Numbered from the stretch's first letter, positions 9,683 to 20,361 are shown. The stretch: 64,000 bases of DNA from Pseudomonadota bacterium (GCA_021804565.1 JAJZHK010000001.1:1-64000); one strand, 5' to 3'. A program made the numbers and translations. Notes: a model not told the origin generated them from the sequence alone.

Positions 9683-10723
9683 ATGGTCGACTGGTCTTTG
9701 GGGGCACTTGCGCACGAGCTGGGCGCCGCTCTGCGTGGAGATGCCGACAAATGCATCTGCAAGTTGCAGACCTTGCGTGATGCGGGACCAGACAGCCTCA
9801 GCTTTCTTGCCAATACGCGTTACACCGATGCCCTGGCCCAGTGTCGTGCCGGTGCGCTGATCTTGCGCCCTGCCGATGCCGGGCTGTGGGCCGGTGATGC
9901 CCTGTTGAGCGATAACCCCTACCTCACCTATGCCCGTGCCAGCCGTCTTTTTGAACATCGACCGGCCAGGCCGGCGGGCCGTCATGCCAGCGCCCTGATC
10001 GCCGATGATGCGGTGGTGGCTGAGGATGTGCATATCGGCGCCTATGTGGTGATCGGTGCCGGCGTCGAGATCGCTGCCGGTTCTGTCATCGAGGCAGGGT
10101 GCGTCATCGGCGAGGGCTGCAGGCTCGGTGAGGGCGTCTATCTGGCGCCGCGGGTTGTGCTCTATCCAGAGGTTCAGCTGGGTGCGCGGGTGCGTATCCA
10201 AAGCGGCAGTGTCGTCGGTGCCGACGGTTTTGGTTTTGCCAATGATCAAGGTCGTTGGCAGCGTATCGCCCAGTTGGGGCGGGTGATCCTCGGTGATGAC
10301 GTCGATATCGGCGCCAACACCTGCATCGATCGCGGTGCTTTGGGCGATACCGTGCTGGAAGAAGGCGTTATCGTCGATAATCAGGTGCAGATCGCGCACA
10401 ATGTGCACATCGGCGCGCACACCGCCATCGCTGCGTGTGTCGGTATCTCGGGCAGCACCCGTATCGGTCGATACTGTGTGCTGGCCGGTGGCGTCGGGCT
10501 GGTCGGACACATCGAACTGTGCGATGGTGTGCACATCACCGGCATGACCATGGTCACCAAGTCGATCAGCAGCCCGGGGAGTTATTCTTCCGGGACCTCG
10601 TTTGAACCCTCGCGACAGTGGAAAAAGACGGCAGTGCGCCTGCGCCAGCTGGAAAGTATGGCGACTCGGCTGAACCGGCTGGAAGGCATGGTCGAGCAAA
10701 TGCAGACCGCTGCCGATAAATAG
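9683..10723 (+). CDS. lpxD: UDP-3-O-acylglucosamine N-acyltransferase
   Basis: LpxD adds the N-linked hydroxyacyl chain to UDP-3-O-acylglucosamine, the third step of lipid A synthesis. An N-terminal uridine-binding domain (about residues 1-100) is followed by a left-handed beta helix of hexapeptide repeats such as [12 protein letters not shown] and [16 protein letters not shown] holds the expected catalytic histidine. A C-terminal helix ([20 protein letters not shown]) is typical. The ATG at 9683 is preceded by a GTG at 9680; both fit the GGTAGGTGGG site. The length of 346 residues is close to the family norm. Confidence 0.96.
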   Translation: MVDWSLGALAHELGAALRGDADKCICKLQTLRDAGPDSLSFLANTRYTDALAQCRAGALILRPADAGLWAGDALLSDNPYLTYARASRLFEHRPARPAGRHASALIADDAVVAEDVHIGAYVVIGAGVEIAAGSVIEAGCVIGEGCRLGEGVYLAPRVVLYPEVQLGARVRIQSGSVVGADGFGFANDQGRWQRIAQLGRVILGDDVDIGANTCIDRGALGDTVLEEGVIVDNQVQIAHNVHIGAHTAIAACVGISGSTRIGRYCVLAGGVGLVGHIELCDGVHITGMTMVTKSISSPGSYSSGTSFEPSRQWKKTAVRLRQLESMATRLNRLEGMVEQMQTAADK

Positions 10724-10752
10724 GGTATGCTTGCCATTTTGATCTGGATTGT

Positions 10753-11196
10753 ATGAGTATGCTGGATATCAAGGCCATATGCGCTTATTTGCCGCAGCGT
10801 TATCCTTTTCTCATGCTCGATCGTGTCACCGAGATCGAGCCGGGCGTGCGCGCTGTCGGTTACAAAAATCTGACGGCCAATGAAGAGTTTTTCAACGGCC
10901 ACTTTCCGGGTCATCCGATCATGCCCGGTGTGCTCATCGTCGAGGCCATGGCCCAGCTGGCCGGGGTGCTGGGTTTTGTCAGCACCGGACGCAAGCCTGA
11001 AGACGGCATCATCCATCTGTTTGTGGGCACCGATGACCTGCGTTTCAAGCGCCAGGTGGTGCCGGGCGATCAGCTGATGCTGAGTGCTGAAATCGGCACC
11101 TGCAAACGCAATCTTTACAAGTTCAACTGCCAGGCTTCGGTCGATGGGGATCTCGTCGCCAAGGCCCAGATTCTTATTGCCGAGCAGCACCTATGA
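10753..11196 (+). CDS. fabZ: 3-hydroxyacyl-ACP dehydratase FabZ
   Basis: FabZ dehydrates beta-hydroxyacyl-ACP in fatty acid elongation and competes with lipid A synthesis for hydroxymyristoyl-ACP, which explains its place among lpx genes. The 147-residue hot-dog-fold protein shows [13 protein letters not shown] and the active-site segment [20 protein letters not shown], with catalytic His50 and Glu64. The ribosome binding site is weak (GGA), and an in-frame ATG at 10759 is possible. It overlaps lpxA by 4 bases. Confidence 0.97.
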   Translation: MSMLDIKAICAYLPQRYPFLMLDRVTEIEPGVRAVGYKNLTANEEFFNGHFPGHPIMPGVLIVEAMAQLAGVLGFVSTGRKPEDGIIHLFVGTDDLRFKRQVVPGDQLMLSAEIGTCKRNLYKFNCQASVDGDLVAKAQILIAEQHL

Positions 11197-11975
11197 GTTC
11201 CGCCCAGTATCATTCGACGGCGCTTATCGATGCGCGCGCCCGGCTGGGCTCAGGCGTCAAGGTCGGGGCTTACAGCATCATCGGCCCTGAGGTCGAGATC
11301 GGTGATGACTGCATCATCGGGCCCCATGTGGTGCTGTCCGGGCCGACGGTCATCGGTCGACGCAACCGTTTTTTCCAATTTTGCTCGATCGGCGAAGAGT
11401 GCCAGGACAAAAAGTACAAGGGTGAGGCCACCCGCCTGCTCATCGGTGATGACAATGTTTTTCGTGAAGCCTGCTCGGTGCATCGTGGCACGATACAGGA
11501 CGAAGGCGAAACGCGCGTCGGCAGCCGCAATCTGTTCATGGTCAACACCCATATCGCCCATGATTGCCGTATCGGTGATGACAATATTCTTGCCAATAAT
11601 GTCGGTCTGGCCGGCCATGTGCGTATCGGTGATGGCGTGGTGCTCGGTGGCATGGTGGGCGTGCACCAGTTTGTGCGCATCGGTTCTTACGCCATGGCGG
11701 GCGGCGGAGCGATCCTCTTCAAGGATGTGCCGGCCTACGTCATGGTCAGCGGCAACCCTGCGGTGGCGAGGGGGATGAATTTCGAGGGGATGCGTCGGCG
11801 TGGCTACGATAGCGACACCATAGCGGCTTTGCGGCAGTCCTATCGTATCGTCTACCGGCAGGGAGAGACCATCGAGCAGTCGCTGCAGCAGTTGCAGCCC
11901 CTCGCCGAGAAGTACGAGCAAGTGCGTCAATTTATGGAGTCTTTACAGTCTTCTCAGCGTGGCATCGCGAGATAA
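11193..11975 (+). CDS. lpxA: UDP-N-acetylglucosamine O-acyltransferase
   Basis: LpxA performs the first step of lipid A synthesis, transferring hydroxyacyl from ACP to UDP-GlcNAc. The 260-residue length and the hexapeptide-repeat beta helix ([25 protein letters not shown] and so on) are diagnostic. [10 protein letters not shown] contains the catalytic histidine region, and a helical C-terminal domain follows [20 protein letters not shown]. It starts in an ATGA overlap with fabZ and is followed two bases later by lpxB. Confidence 0.97.
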   Translation: MSSAQYHSTALIDARARLGSGVKVGAYSIIGPEVEIGDDCIIGPHVVLSGPTVIGRRNRFFQFCSIGEECQDKKYKGEATRLLIGDDNVFREACSVHRGTIQDEGETRVGSRNLFMVNTHIAHDCRIGDDNILANNVGLAGHVRIGDGVVLGGMVGVHQFVRIGSYAMAGGGAILFKDVPAYVMVSGNPAVARGMNFEGMRRRGYDSDTIAALRQSYRIVYRQGETIEQSLQQLQPLAEKYEQVRQFMESLQSSQRGIAR

Positions 11976-11977
11976 AT

Positions 11978-13132
11978 ATGACCCGCCGCAGTAAGCTGTT
12001 CGGCATCGTCGTCGGCGAGGCTTCGGGCGATTTGCTCGGAGCGGCCCTCATCCCGGCCTTGCGTGCCATCTATCCGGATGCGCAGTTCGTCGGCATCGCC
12101 GGCCCGCAGATGCAGGCCTTGGGCGCGCAGACCCTGGCCCCTATGGAGCGGCTTTCGGTGATGGGCCTGGTGGAGGTGCTCGGACGCCTGCGCGAGCTGA
12201 TCGGCCTGCGCGCGCGCCTGTTTTCCGAGCTTGCCGGTCGGCAGATCGATGCCTTCATCGGCATCGACGCCCCGGACTTCAATCTCGGCCTCGAGCAACG
12301 CTTCAAAGCCTTGGGGATTCCCACCTTTCATTACGTCAGCCCCTCCGTCTGGGCGTGGCGACCCGGGCGGGTCAAGGTGATACGGCGGGCTTGTGATCGG
12401 GTGCTTTGCCTGTTGCCTTTCGAGCCGGCCTTTTATGAGCGACATGGTGTGGATGCCGTCTTCGTCGGTCACCCTCTGGCTGATGAGCTGCCCCTGCGCA
12501 ATGAGCGCCAACCTGAGCGCGAGCGTTTGGGTCTGGCTGCGGATCGGCCGGTCCTGGCCCTCCTGCCGGGAAGTCGGCAGGGCGAGGTGCAGCGCATCGG
12601 CCCTGTGCTGCATGCGGCCTTACAGCCTTTTTTGGCACAAAACCCGCAGTGGCAGGTGGCGATCGCCGCCATCAATGCCGAGCGGCGGCAACAGATCGAG
12701 CAGATCTTCGCCGATAGCCTCGACCGGATCCGTATCTTTGACGCCAGCTGGGGGCAGAATGTCGGGCGGCGGGTCATGCAGGCGGCGGATCAGGTTTGGC
12801 TGGCCTCCGGGACGGCCAGTCTCGAGGCGATGCTGATCGGTCGTCCCATGCTGGTGTTGTATCGCTTTCATTGGCTGACCTACCTGCTGGCGCGCTGCCT
12901 GGTCAAGATCCAGCTTTATAGCCTGCCCAATCTCCTTGCCGGTCATGACCTGGTGCCCGAGTTGATTCAGACGCAAGCCCAGCCTGAGCATGTGCTGGCC
13001 ATGAGTGCGCGCATCGCTCAGCAGCAGGAGGAGCTGACGCAGCAGTTTGCCGTGTTGCACAGGCAGTTGCGTTGCCATGCCAGTGAGCGTGCCGCCGCCG
13101 CCATCCAAGAGGTGCTCGATGCTCGTGCCTGA
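11978..13132 (+). CDS. lpxB: Lipid A disaccharide synthase
   Basis: LpxB, a GT19 family glycosyltransferase, condenses UDP-diacylglucosamine with lipid X to form the lipid A disaccharide at the inner membrane. Signatures are GEASGD (13-18), [47 protein letters not shown] and [10 protein letters not shown]. The length is 384 residues. rnhB begins 14 bases before its stop, the common lpxB-rnhB overlap. Confidence 0.97.
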   Translation: MTRRSKLFGIVVGEASGDLLGAALIPALRAIYPDAQFVGIAGPQMQALGAQTLAPMERLSVMGLVEVLGRLRELIGLRARLFSELAGRQIDAFIGIDAPDFNLGLEQRFKALGIPTFHYVSPSVWAWRPGRVKVIRRACDRVLCLLPFEPAFYERHGVDAVFVGHPLADELPLRNERQPERERLGLAADRPVLALLPGSRQGEVQRIGPVLHAALQPFLAQNPQWQVAIAAINAERRQQIEQIFADSLDRIRIFDASWGQNVGRRVMQAADQVWLASGTASLEAMLIGRPMLVLYRFHWLTYLLARCLVKIQLYSLPNLLAGHDLVPELIQTQAQPEHVLAMSARIAQQQEELTQQFAVLHRQLRCHASERAAAAIQEVLDARA

Positions 13133-13709
13133 TGGCTGGCTCATCGAGGCCGGTGTTGACGAGGTCGGGCGCGGGCCTCTGCTCGGACCGGTGGTCTGTG
13201 CCGCGGTGATTCTCCATCCGGACCGACCGATGCCGGGCCTGACCGACTCGAAAAAGCTCAGTCCGGCGCGCCGGCAGGCCTGGGCTGAGCGCATACGCCG
13301 TGAAGCCTGGGCTTATGCCCTGGGTGAGGCGCAGGTGGAAGAGATCGATAGGCTCAATATCCTGCAGGCGACCTTGCTGGCCATGCAAAGGGCGGTGCAG
13401 GCCTTGCCGCTGCAACCGCAGCAGGTCTGGGTCGATGGCTTGCATTGTCCGCGTTTGAGCATGAAAGTCAGCGCGGTGGTCGGTGGCGATGCCAGTGTGC
13501 CGGCGATCAGCGCCGCTTCGATCCTGGCCAAGGTCAGTCGCGATGCGCAGATGGAGGTGCTCGATCAGCGTTTTCCCGGCTACGGCATCGCCCGGCATAA
13601 GGGCTATCCTACCCGTGAGCACCTCGAGGCCTTGCAGCGTCTGGGTCCGACCTGCGAACATCGACGCTCTTTCGCTCCGGTGGCGCGTTTGCTCGGAATG
13701 TCGACATGA
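13119..13709 (+). CDS. rnhB: Ribonuclease HII
   Basis: RNase HII cuts RNA in RNA-DNA hybrids and starts removal of single ribonucleotides. Residues 10-20 read [11 protein letters not shown], the family's DExGRGP catalytic motif with Asp14 and Glu15. [16 protein letters not shown] holds a further catalytic aspartate, and [17 protein letters not shown] is the conserved C-terminal stretch. The start at 13119 follows AAGAGGTG and gives 196 residues. The longer in-frame extension lies within lpxB and is not conserved. The stop overlaps the dnaE start. Confidence 0.96.
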   Translation: MLVPDGWLIEAGVDEVGRGPLLGPVVCAAVILHPDRPMPGLTDSKKLSPARRQAWAERIRREAWAYALGEAQVEEIDRLNILQATLLAMQRAVQALPLQPQQVWVDGLHCPRLSMKVSAVVGGDASVPAISAASILAKVSRDAQMEVLDQRFPGYGIARHKGYPTREHLEALQRLGPTCEHRRSFAPVARLLGMST

Positions 13710-16700
13710 GGCCACAATTTGTGCACTTGCGCTTGCACAGCGAGTTCGCTCTGCAAGACAGCATCGTCCGCATCGACGAGCTTCTCAGCTGTTGCCGGCA
13801 ACAGGGTCATGCGGCGGTGGCCCTGACCGATCCCTGTAATTTTTATGCGCTGGTGCGTTTCTACAAGGGTGCCCGTGCGCAGGGCATCAAAGCGATTTTC
13901 GGGACCGACTTCGAGCTGGCCGACCAGGAAGGGCAGATCACCGCCCTGGTGCTCAATGAAGTCGGATACCAGCGACTGATGGTGCTGATTTCCCGGGCTT
14001 ACACCGATCCTGAGCGTCAGGAACCGGCTTCGATACGGCGGGCCTGGCTGCACGCCGAGGCGGCGATGGACGGGCTGCTGGTGCTCCTGAGCCGCTACAG
14101 CGACGTCGGCATGGCTTTGGAGCGGGGTGATGTCGAGAAAGCACGCCAGCTGCTGATGGCTTGGCGACAGCTGCTCGGTGACGACAAGGTCTATCTGGAG
14201 CTGCAGCGTACCGGACGTGCTGGCGATGAGGAGTTCGTGCATCAGGCGGTGGCCCTGGCGGCGGCCACCGACACCCCGGTGGTGGCCAGCAATGATGTGC
14301 GCTTCTTGCGTCGTGAAGACTTTGAAGTGCACGAAACCCGGGTCTGTATCGCCGACAAGACCACCCTCGGCGATCCACGCCGGGCGCGCCGCTACAGCCC
14401 CGAGCAGTACCTCAAAAGCGAGCAGGAGATGCAGGCCCTGTTCGCCGATATTCCCGAGGCCCTGAGCAATAGCGTGCAGATCGCCATACGCTGTAATCTC
14501 GAGCTGCGCCTGGGGCAAAGCTTCCTGCCGCCTTTCCCGGTGCCGGCGGGGATGTCCATCGAGGACTATCTCAGTGCCGAAGCGAGCAAGCGCCTGGAAC
14601 TCAGGCTCGAGAAGCTCTTGCCCGGTTCGGGCGAAAAGCGCGAACTATCGTGTCAGGTCTATCGTGATCGACTCAAGCGTGAACTTGAGATCATCAACAG
14701 CATGGGCTTTGCCGGCTATTTTCTCATCGTCATGGACTTCATCCGCTGGGCCAAGGAGCATGGCGTACCGGTGGGGCCGGGACGTGGCTCCGGCGCCGGC
14801 TCCCTGGTGGCTTATGCCTTGGCCATCACCGACCTCGATCCACTGCGCTACGACCTGCTGTTTGAGCGCTTTCTCAACCCCGAGCGCGTCTCCATGCCTG
14901 ACTTCGATATCGATTTCTGCATGGAAGGACGCGACCGGGTCATCGACTATGTCGCTCAGGCCTATGGCCGTGAGGCGGTTTCTCAAATCACCACCTTTGG
15001 CACCATGGCGGCCAAGGCGGTGGTGCGCGATGTGGCGCGTGTCCTCGGCAAGTCCTATGGTCTGGCCGACCGTATGTCCAAGCTTATTCCGGCCAAGCCG
15101 GGCATCACCCTGCAAGAGGCGCGTGCCAGTGAGCCGCAGCTGCAAGCCTTGCTGAGTGATCCTGAGGAGCGCGACCATGAAGATGCCCTGGAGATCTGGG
15201 AACGCGCCGTACAGCTCGAAGGGATCACCCGTGGCGTCGGCAAGCATGCCGGCGGGGTGCTCATCGCTCCGGGTAAACTGACCGATTTCACGCCCATATT
15301 CTGCGATGAAGAAGGCAAGTGGGTCAGCCAGTACGATAAGGATGATGTCGAAAAAGTCGGCCTGGTGAAGTTCGACTTTCTCGGTTTGCGTACGCTGACC
15401 ATCATCGATTGGGCGATGCAGCACATCGCTCAGCGTCGCCAGCGGGAAGGCTTGCCGATGCTCGATCTGGCGACCTTGCCCATGGATGACAAGGCGACTT
15501 ACCAGATGATCCAGGAGGGCCGCACGACAGCGGTGTTCCAGCTGGAATCGCCGGGCATGAAAAACCTGCAGAAAAAGCTCAAGCCTTCCAACTTTGAGGA
15601 TCTGATCGCGCTGGTCGCCTTGTTTCGCCCCGGTCCTCTCGACGCCGGTATGGTCGACGACTTCATCAATCGCAAGCATGGCCAGGCCGAGGTGGCCTAT
15701 CCTGACGTGCAGTATCAGCATGCCTGTTTAAAACCGGTGCTGGAGCCCACCTACGGCATCATCGTCTACCAGGAACAGGTGATGCAGATCGCCCAGGTCA
15801 TGGCCGGATTCTCCCTCGGTGCAGCCGACCTGCTGCGTCGCGCCATGGGCAAGAAAAAGCCTGAAGAAATGGCCCAGCAGCGGCAGATCTTTGTCGAAGG
15901 AGCGACGGCAAGCGGCATCGATACGGCGCTGTCCGGACACATCTTCGACCTGATGGAGAAGTTCGCCGGCTACGGGTTCAACAAATCGCACTCGGCCGCT
16001 TACGCGCTGCTTTCCTATCAGACGGCCTGGCTGAAGCAGCACTACCCGGCTGAGTTCATGGCGGCCGTGTTGTCGGCGGAAATGCACAATATCGACAATG
16101 TCGTCTACCTGGTCGACGAGTGCCGCAGCATGGGTCTGCAGATCGAGCCGCCGCACGTCAACCGTTCGTCCTACCGCTTTCAGCCCTTGGGCGAAGGCGG
16201 GGTGCTCTATGGTCTCGGTGCGATCAAAGGCCTCGGTCAAGGTCCGGTCGATGCCCTCATCGAAGCGCGTCAGCATGGAGACTTCATCGATCTCTTCGAT
16301 CTCTGCTCGCGTGTCGATGCTGCCCGCATCAACAAGCGAGCCATGGAGGTGCTCATCCTTGCCGGCGCCATGGACGGTCTCGGCGGCGACCGCGCCTGTC
16401 TGCTGGCCGGCCTTGATCTGGCCCTGCAGTCGGCGGCACAAAAACAGCGTAACCATGCCGTGGGCATGGTCGATATGTTTGCGCAGACCGTCTCCCCGGT
16501 GGAGGCGACGGTGTTGCCGCACGTGGCCGCATGGCAGCCTGAGTACATCCTGCAGCAGGAAAAGCAGGCTTTGGGGCTGTATCTTTCCGGCCATCCCGTG
16601 CAGATATGGCGCGATGAGCTGAACAGGATGCATTGCCAAAGCTTGCAGACGGTAGAACCGACACGGCAAAATGTTTCCGTGCGTGTCGCCGGGCTCTTGC

Positions 16701-17176
16701 GTGACAAACGCCTGGACAAGCGTGGGCGCGCCATTTTGACCCTTGAGGATGAGAGCGGCCGCCTCGATGTGGTGCTGGAGAGCGAGCTGCTGGCAAGCGC
16801 GGGCGCGGCTTTGCAGATCGATGCCATCCTCGTCGTCGAAGGGGATGTGCGTTATGACAAGTTTCGCGAAGCACCGTCGCTGCGCGCCTGGGAGCTGCAT
16901 GATTGGGCTGCGGCCAGGCGGCGCCACGCGCGACGACTGCATATCCAGGCGCCGGCAGATCTGCGTGCGCAACAGGTCGTCGCGCTGGCGCAGCGGCTGG
17001 CCGATCGCCGCCAGCCCGAGGCGACGCCGGCCTGCACGGTCAGTGTGCAGCTGCTGATCGAGGGCCGGCCGCTGCTGATGCGCTGGTCAAGCGCCTGGTC
17101 GCTCCAGGCGACGGCGGAGAATATAGCCATCATCGAGCAATGTTTAGGAGCCAAGGTGACGATCAATTATGGATAA
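13706..17176 (+). CDS. dnaE: DNA polymerase III alpha subunit
   Basis: This is the catalytic subunit of the replicative polymerase. An N-terminal PHP domain begins [19 protein letters not shown]. The palm carries [18 protein letters not shown] and the catalytic aspartates in PDFDIDF at about residues 397-403. The fingers contain [22 protein letters not shown], followed by helix-hairpin-helix and OB-fold regions toward the C-terminus. The 1156 residues match E. coli DnaE (1160). It is translationally coupled to rnhB (ATGA) and overlaps the next glycosyltransferase by 8 bases. accA, its usual neighbour, is displaced by three genes. Confidence 0.98.
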   Translation: MRPQFVHLRLHSEFALQDSIVRIDELLSCCRQQGHAAVALTDPCNFYALVRFYKGARAQGIKAIFGTDFELADQEGQITALVLNEVGYQRLMVLISRAYTDPERQEPASIRRAWLHAEAAMDGLLVLLSRYSDVGMALERGDVEKARQLLMAWRQLLGDDKVYLELQRTGRAGDEEFVHQAVALAAATDTPVVASNDVRFLRREDFEVHETRVCIADKTTLGDPRRARRYSPEQYLKSEQEMQALFADIPEALSNSVQIAIRCNLELRLGQSFLPPFPVPAGMSIEDYLSAEASKRLELRLEKLLPGSGEKRELSCQVYRDRLKRELEIINSMGFAGYFLIVMDFIRWAKEHGVPVGPGRGSGAGSLVAYALAITDLDPLRYDLLFERFLNPERVSMPDFDIDFCMEGRDRVIDYVAQAYGREAVSQITTFGTMAAKAVVRDVARVLGKSYGLADRMSKLIPAKPGITLQEARASEPQLQALLSDPEERDHEDALEIWERAVQLEGITRGVGKHAGGVLIAPGKLTDFTPIFCDEEGKWVSQYDKDDVEKVGLVKFDFLGLRTLTIIDWAMQHIAQRRQREGLPMLDLATLPMDDKATYQMIQEGRTTAVFQLESPGMKNLQKKLKPSNFEDLIALVALFRPGPLDAGMVDDFINRKHGQAEVAYPDVQYQHACLKPVLEPTYGIIVYQEQVMQIAQVMAGFSLGAADLLRRAMGKKKPEEMAQQRQIFVEGATASGIDTALSGHIFDLMEKFAGYGFNKSHSAAYALLSYQTAWLKQHYPAEFMAAVLSAEMHNIDNVVYLVDECRSMGLQIEPPHVNRSSYRFQPLGEGGVLYGLGAIKGLGQGPVDALIEARQHGDFIDLFDLCSRVDAARINKRAMEVLILAGAMDGLGGDRACLLAGLDLALQSAAQKQRNHAVGMVDMFAQTVSPVEATVLPHVAAWQPEYILQQEKQALGLYLSGHPVQIWRDELNRMHCQSLQTVEPTRQNVSVRVAGLLRDKRLDKRGRAILTLEDESGRLDVVLESELLASAGAALQIDAILVVEGDVRYDKFREAPSLRAWELHDWAAARRRHARRLHIQAPADLRAQQVVALAQRLADRRQPEATPACTVSVQLLIEGRPLLMRWSSAWSLQATAENIAIIEQCLGAKVTINYG

Positions 17177-18140
17177 TCGAGCTCAGCATCCACGCCGCCA
17201 CCGGCTTTCGGTCGTCATCCCGGCCTACCATGAAGCGCCGAACCTGGCCCGGCTGGTGCCGGCTTTGTGCACGGCGCTGACCGAGCTGGTCGACCACTAC
17301 GAGGTGGTGGTGATCAATGACGGCAGTCGTGACGATACCGACGCGGTCATGGCCGCCCTGGCGGCAGCCTATCCGGTGCACTATCTGTCCTTGTCGCGCA
17401 ACTTCGGCAAAGAAGCGGCCCTGACGGCCGGCCTCGACGTCGCCCGTGGTGACGCGGTGATTCTCATGGACGCTGATTTTCAGCATCCGCTGTCGATTTT
17501 GCCGGTCTTTTTCAAGCACTGGCTGGAAGGCTACGACATGGTCTACGCCGTGCGCGCCTCGCGTGAACAGGAGTCCTGGCTCAAGCGCGAGGGAACGCGC
17601 TGGTTCTACCGGCTGATGTCCTCCGGTGCCGAGGTGGAGATCACCCCGGACGCCGGTGATTTTCGTCTGCTCGATCGGGCGGTGGTGCACGCTTTGCGGC
17701 GCCTGCCGGAGCGTAATCGCTTCATGAAGGGCATGTACGCCTGGGTCGGCTATCGTAGCCTGGCCATCCCCTACACCCCGGATGAGCGTGAAGTCGGTGA
17801 CAGCTCTTTTGGCTTCGGCCCGCTGATGCGCCTGGCGTTTACCGGCCTGACGGCGTTCACCGACCTGCCTTTGCGCATCTGGAGCGGCCTCGGCATGCTG
17901 GTGTCGCTGTTGGCGCTGGCCTACGGTGCCTGGATCATTCTGTCAACGCTGATCTATGGCAAGGATGTGCCAGGTTACGCCACCATCACCACCAGCATCA
18001 TGTTTTTCTCAGGGGTGCAGCTGTTGTCCATCGGGGTGCTCGGTGAGTATTTGGCACGGGTCTACACCGAGGTCAAGCAAAGGCCGACCTACCTGATAGG
18101 GCATGCCACCGATCGCAGTCCCCTGGACCCGCAGGCGTGA
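17169..18140 (+). CDS. GT2 polyprenyl-phosphate sugar transferase (ArnC/GtrB/FlmF-like)
   Basis: A family 2 glycosyltransferase of the dolichyl-phosphate-mannose-synthase type, expected to load a sugar onto undecaprenyl phosphate at the inner membrane. Residues 14-110 form the GT-A fold, with LSVVIPAYHEAPNLARLV, VINDGSRDDT (48-57) and the metal-binding Asp101-Ala-Asp103 in LMDADFQHP. Two C-terminal membrane helices lie at about 230-262 and 270-295, ending in the LGEYLARVYTEVKQRPTY signature shared with GtrB and ArnC. It overlaps dnaE by 8 bases and the GtrA-like gene by 4. The sugar cannot be read from sequence, but the downstream deacetylase suggests an N-acetylated one. Confidence 0.88.
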   Translation: MDNRAQHPRRHRLSVVIPAYHEAPNLARLVPALCTALTELVDHYEVVVINDGSRDDTDAVMAALAAAYPVHYLSLSRNFGKEAALTAGLDVARGDAVILMDADFQHPLSILPVFFKHWLEGYDMVYAVRASREQESWLKREGTRWFYRLMSSGAEVEITPDAGDFRLLDRAVVHALRRLPERNRFMKGMYAWVGYRSLAIPYTPDEREVGDSSFGFGPLMRLAFTGLTAFTDLPLRIWSGLGMLVSLLALAYGAWIILSTLIYGKDVPGYATITTSIMFFSGVQLLSIGVLGEYLARVYTEVKQRPTYLIGHATDRSPLDPQA

Positions 18141-18523
18141 AGCGTCAGCTGTTTTATTTTGTCGCGGTCGGCAGCGCCGCCGCGCTGACGCACTATCTGG
18201 GGGTCATCGCCTGGGTGAGCCTGCTCGGTTTGTCGCCGCTGCGTGCCAATGTTCTAGGTTTTCTGGCGGCTTTTGTCGTCAGCTATCTGGGGCATAGGCA
18301 GTGGACCTTTGCCGCTCAGCAGGTCTCTCATCAGCAAACCCTGCCACGCTTTTTTCTGGTCGCACTGGCGTCCTTTCTGCTCAATCAGGGCTTGTTTGCC
18401 TGGATGCTCGAGCGCTGGCCGGGCTGGCCCTACACCCTGTCGCTGGCGATCGTGCTGCTGGTCGTTGCCGCACTGACTTTCGTCAGCTCACGCTTGTGGG
18501 CTTTTGCCGGAGGTGGACGATGA
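18137..18523 (+). CDS. GtrA-like four-helix membrane protein (putative lipid-linked sugar flippase)
   Basis: A 128-residue GtrA-family protein with four predicted membrane helices. It opens QLFYFVAVGSAAALTHYLG and ends with the typical TFVSSRLWAF. GtrA proteins are thought to flip polyprenyl-phosphate-linked sugars across the inner membrane, working with a GT2 enzyme such as the one just upstream. The start is a GTG overlapping the upstream TGA. The downstream deacetylase starts inside its stop codon, so all three genes are coupled. Confidence 0.85.
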   Translation: MKRQLFYFVAVGSAAALTHYLGVIAWVSLLGLSPLRANVLGFLAAFVVSYLGHRQWTFAAQQVSHQQTLPRFFLVALASFLLNQGLFAWMLERWPGWPYTLSLAIVLLVVAALTFVSSRLWAFAGGGR

Positions 18524-19338
18524 GTGCGGGCCTCGCCAAGGGGGTGTGGCTGGTCGCCGATGACTATGCCCAGGCGCCGGCCATCGATGCCGTCATCCTG
18601 GAACTGGCGCAGGCGGGCCGGCTGTCGGCGACCAGTGTGTTCAGCCACAGTCCGCACTGGCCTCAGGCCGCTCAGGATCTGCGCCACCTTCCTGATCTGG
18701 CGGTGGGGCTGCACTTCAATTTGACCCACGCCTGGTCGTCAACGATGCATTCCCTGCCGCGGCTGATCCTGGCGGCCAGCTGCAATCGCTTGCCTGAGTC
18801 GGTCCTGCGTCAGGCCTGGCGTGAGCAGCTGGACCGCTTTGAAGAGGCCCTGGGGCGACGCCCGGATTACATCGACGGTCATCAGCATGTCCATCAACTG
18901 CAACAGATACGACGGATCATGCTCAGCGAGATCGAGGCGCGTTACGCTCAGCCGGTGCCCTTGCGTTCAACCTGGCCGAGACGTTGGCGAGGTTTGAAAG
19001 CGGCGGTGATCGCGGCCCTGGGCAGTCAGGGTATCCCGCCAGGCTGGCGTATGAACACCGATTTTGCCGGTGTTTACGGCTTTCAGGGTGAGCATTACGC
19101 GGCTTTGATGCGGCGATGGTTGCAGGACGTGGCGCCTGGCGGCATGATCATGTGCCATCCAGGAGCCGCTGTTGCAGGAGATCCGCTGCAGGCCTCGCGG
19201 CCTTTCGAGCGGGCTTACCTGGCTTCGGCCGATTTTGTGGCTGATCTGGAGGCGGCGGGCGCGCGCCTCCTGTGGCGTCAGGATATAGGACACCTCGGCA
19301 TGTCCGAACGGCATACATCAGGAGATGATCGTCGATGA
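18520..19338 (+). CDS. ChbG/YdjC-family carbohydrate deacetylase (NaxD-like candidate)
   Basis: A YdjC/ChbG-family deacetylase of 272 residues. Metal-binding and catalytic elements are visible: VADDYA with Asp14 and Asp15, GLHFNLTH with His65, [11 protein letters not shown] around residues 117-127, and MIMCHPG near 207. Family members remove acetyl from N-acetylated sugars. Francisella and Bordetella NaxD act on undecaprenyl-phosphate-linked N-acetylhexosamine before it is added to lipid A. The neighbours here (GT2 plus GtrA, inside a lipid A operon) fit that role, but this is inference. The ATG at 18520 follows GGAGGTGG and overlaps the GtrA-like stop. accA overlaps its own stop. Confidence 0.83.
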   Translation: MSAGLAKGVWLVADDYAQAPAIDAVILELAQAGRLSATSVFSHSPHWPQAAQDLRHLPDLAVGLHFNLTHAWSSTMHSLPRLILAASCNRLPESVLRQAWREQLDRFEEALGRRPDYIDGHQHVHQLQQIRRIMLSEIEARYAQPVPLRSTWPRRWRGLKAAVIAALGSQGIPPGWRMNTDFAGVYGFQGEHYAALMRRWLQDVAPGGMIMCHPGAAVAGDPLQASRPFERAYLASADFVADLEAAGARLLWRQDIGHLGMSERHTSGDDRR

Positions 19339-20288
19339 GCAACCCCAATTTTCTCGATTTCGAGCAGCCCATCGTTGAGCTGGAAGCCAAGATCGAGGGT
19401 TTGCGCGCTGTCGGTGAAGGCAGTGGCCTGAACATTCAAGAAGAGGTCCGGCGCCTCGAGGAGAAGGTGCTCACCCTGACCGGTGATATTTTCGGTCAAC
19501 TCACCCCCTGGCAGGTCACCCAGCTGTCCAGGCATCAGCAGCGTCCCTACACGCTCGACTATATCGAGCGTATCTTCACCGACTTTGACGAGTACCATGG
19601 TGACCGCCTCTACGGCGACGATCCGGCCATCATCGGCGGCACGGCGCGCCTGATGGGGGAAACGGTGATGATCATCGGGCACCAGAAAGGTCGCGATGTC
19701 AAAGAAAAGGTCTGGCGAAACTTCGGCATGCCCAAGCCTGAGGGCTATCGCAAGGCCTTGCGTCTGTTTGAGATGGCCGAGCGTTTTCACATCCCGGTGC
19801 TGACCTTCATCGATACGCCGGGGGCCTATCCCGGGATCGACGCCGAGGAAAGAGGTCAGTCGGAGGCGATTGCGCGCAATCTGGCGGTGATGTCGCGCTT
19901 GCGCACGCCGATCATCTCGACGGTGATCGGTGAAGGCGGATCGGGAGGGGCGTTGGCCATCGGCGTCGGCGACGTTTTGCAGATGCTGCAGTACAGCACC
20001 TATGCGGTCATCTCCCCCGAGGGCTGCGCCTCCATCTTGTGGAAAACCGCCGAGCGTGCACCAGACGCCGCCGCCGCCATGGGCTTGACCGCGGCGCGTC
20101 TGAAGGAGCTCGGCTTTGTTGATGAGCTGCTCGAGGAGCCGCTAGGAGGCGCGCATCGGCAGGTCGATGCGATGTGCGATATCGTGCGTAAAAGTCTGAT
20201 ACGCCATCTCAAGAAACTGCGGGCCATGGATGTCGACGTTCTTTTGGAGCGGCGTTACAAGCGACTGATGAGTTACGGTGTGCTCTGA
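19335..20288 (+). CDS. accA: Acetyl-CoA carboxylase carboxyltransferase subunit alpha
   Basis: AccA with AccD transfers the carboxyl group from biotin to acetyl-CoA, giving malonyl-CoA for fatty acid synthesis. The 317-residue protein shows [75 protein letters not shown] and [15 protein letters not shown]. It is coupled by ATGA to the deacetylase gene, so it is translated as the last gene of the envelope operon. An intrinsic terminator follows. Confidence 0.98.
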   Translation: MSNPNFLDFEQPIVELEAKIEGLRAVGEGSGLNIQEEVRRLEEKVLTLTGDIFGQLTPWQVTQLSRHQQRPYTLDYIERIFTDFDEYHGDRLYGDDPAIIGGTARLMGETVMIIGHQKGRDVKEKVWRNFGMPKPEGYRKALRLFEMAERFHIPVLTFIDTPGAYPGIDAEERGQSEAIARNLAVMSRLRTPIISTVIGEGGSGGALAIGVGDVLQMLQYSTYAVISPEGCASILWKTAERAPDAAAAMGLTAARLKELGFVDELLEEPLGGAHRQVDAMCDIVRKSLIRHLKKLRAMDVDVLLERRYKRLMSYGVL

Positions 20289-20292
20289 GTGA

Positions 20293-20317
20293 GGTCAGCT
20301 CAAGGCTGGCCTTTTTC
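20293..20317 (+). terminator. Rho-independent terminator after accA
   Basis: A GGTCAGC/GCTGGCC stem (20293-20299 and 20305-20311, with one G-U pair) with a 5-base loop runs into five Ts. It sits 4 bases after the accA stop. Its 3' arm and T run are also the -24 half of a sigma-54 promoter. Confidence 0.85.
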
Positions 20318-20322
20318 TTGCA
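20307..20322 (+). promoter_or_regulatory. Sigma-54 promoter for fliK
   Basis: TGGCCTTTTTCTTGCA matches the -24/-12 consensus TGGCACG-N4-TTGCW at the invariant GG and GC with the correct spacing. The start of transcription would fall near 20332, leaving a short leader with AAGGTAGGA before the fliK ATG. Sigma-54 control of middle flagellar genes is normal in polar flagellates. Confidence 0.75.
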
Positions 20323-20361
20323 TGATACGGGCATCGTGAAACAAGGTAGGACCGTATCATG
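20321..20361 (+). repeat. Perfect 10-bp inverted repeat around the fliK start
   Basis: CATGATACGG (20321-20330) is the exact reverse complement of CCGTATCATG (20352-20361), which includes the fliK start codon. The 21-base interval holds the ribosome binding site. As RNA it would bury the ATG, but only in transcripts that begin upstream of 20321. Confidence 0.8.

Noticed and set aside
9134-10699. 521-residue antisense ORF across skp and lpxD
   Set aside because: Low-complexity His/Asp/Gln-rich translation opposite hexapeptide repeats; an antisense shadow.
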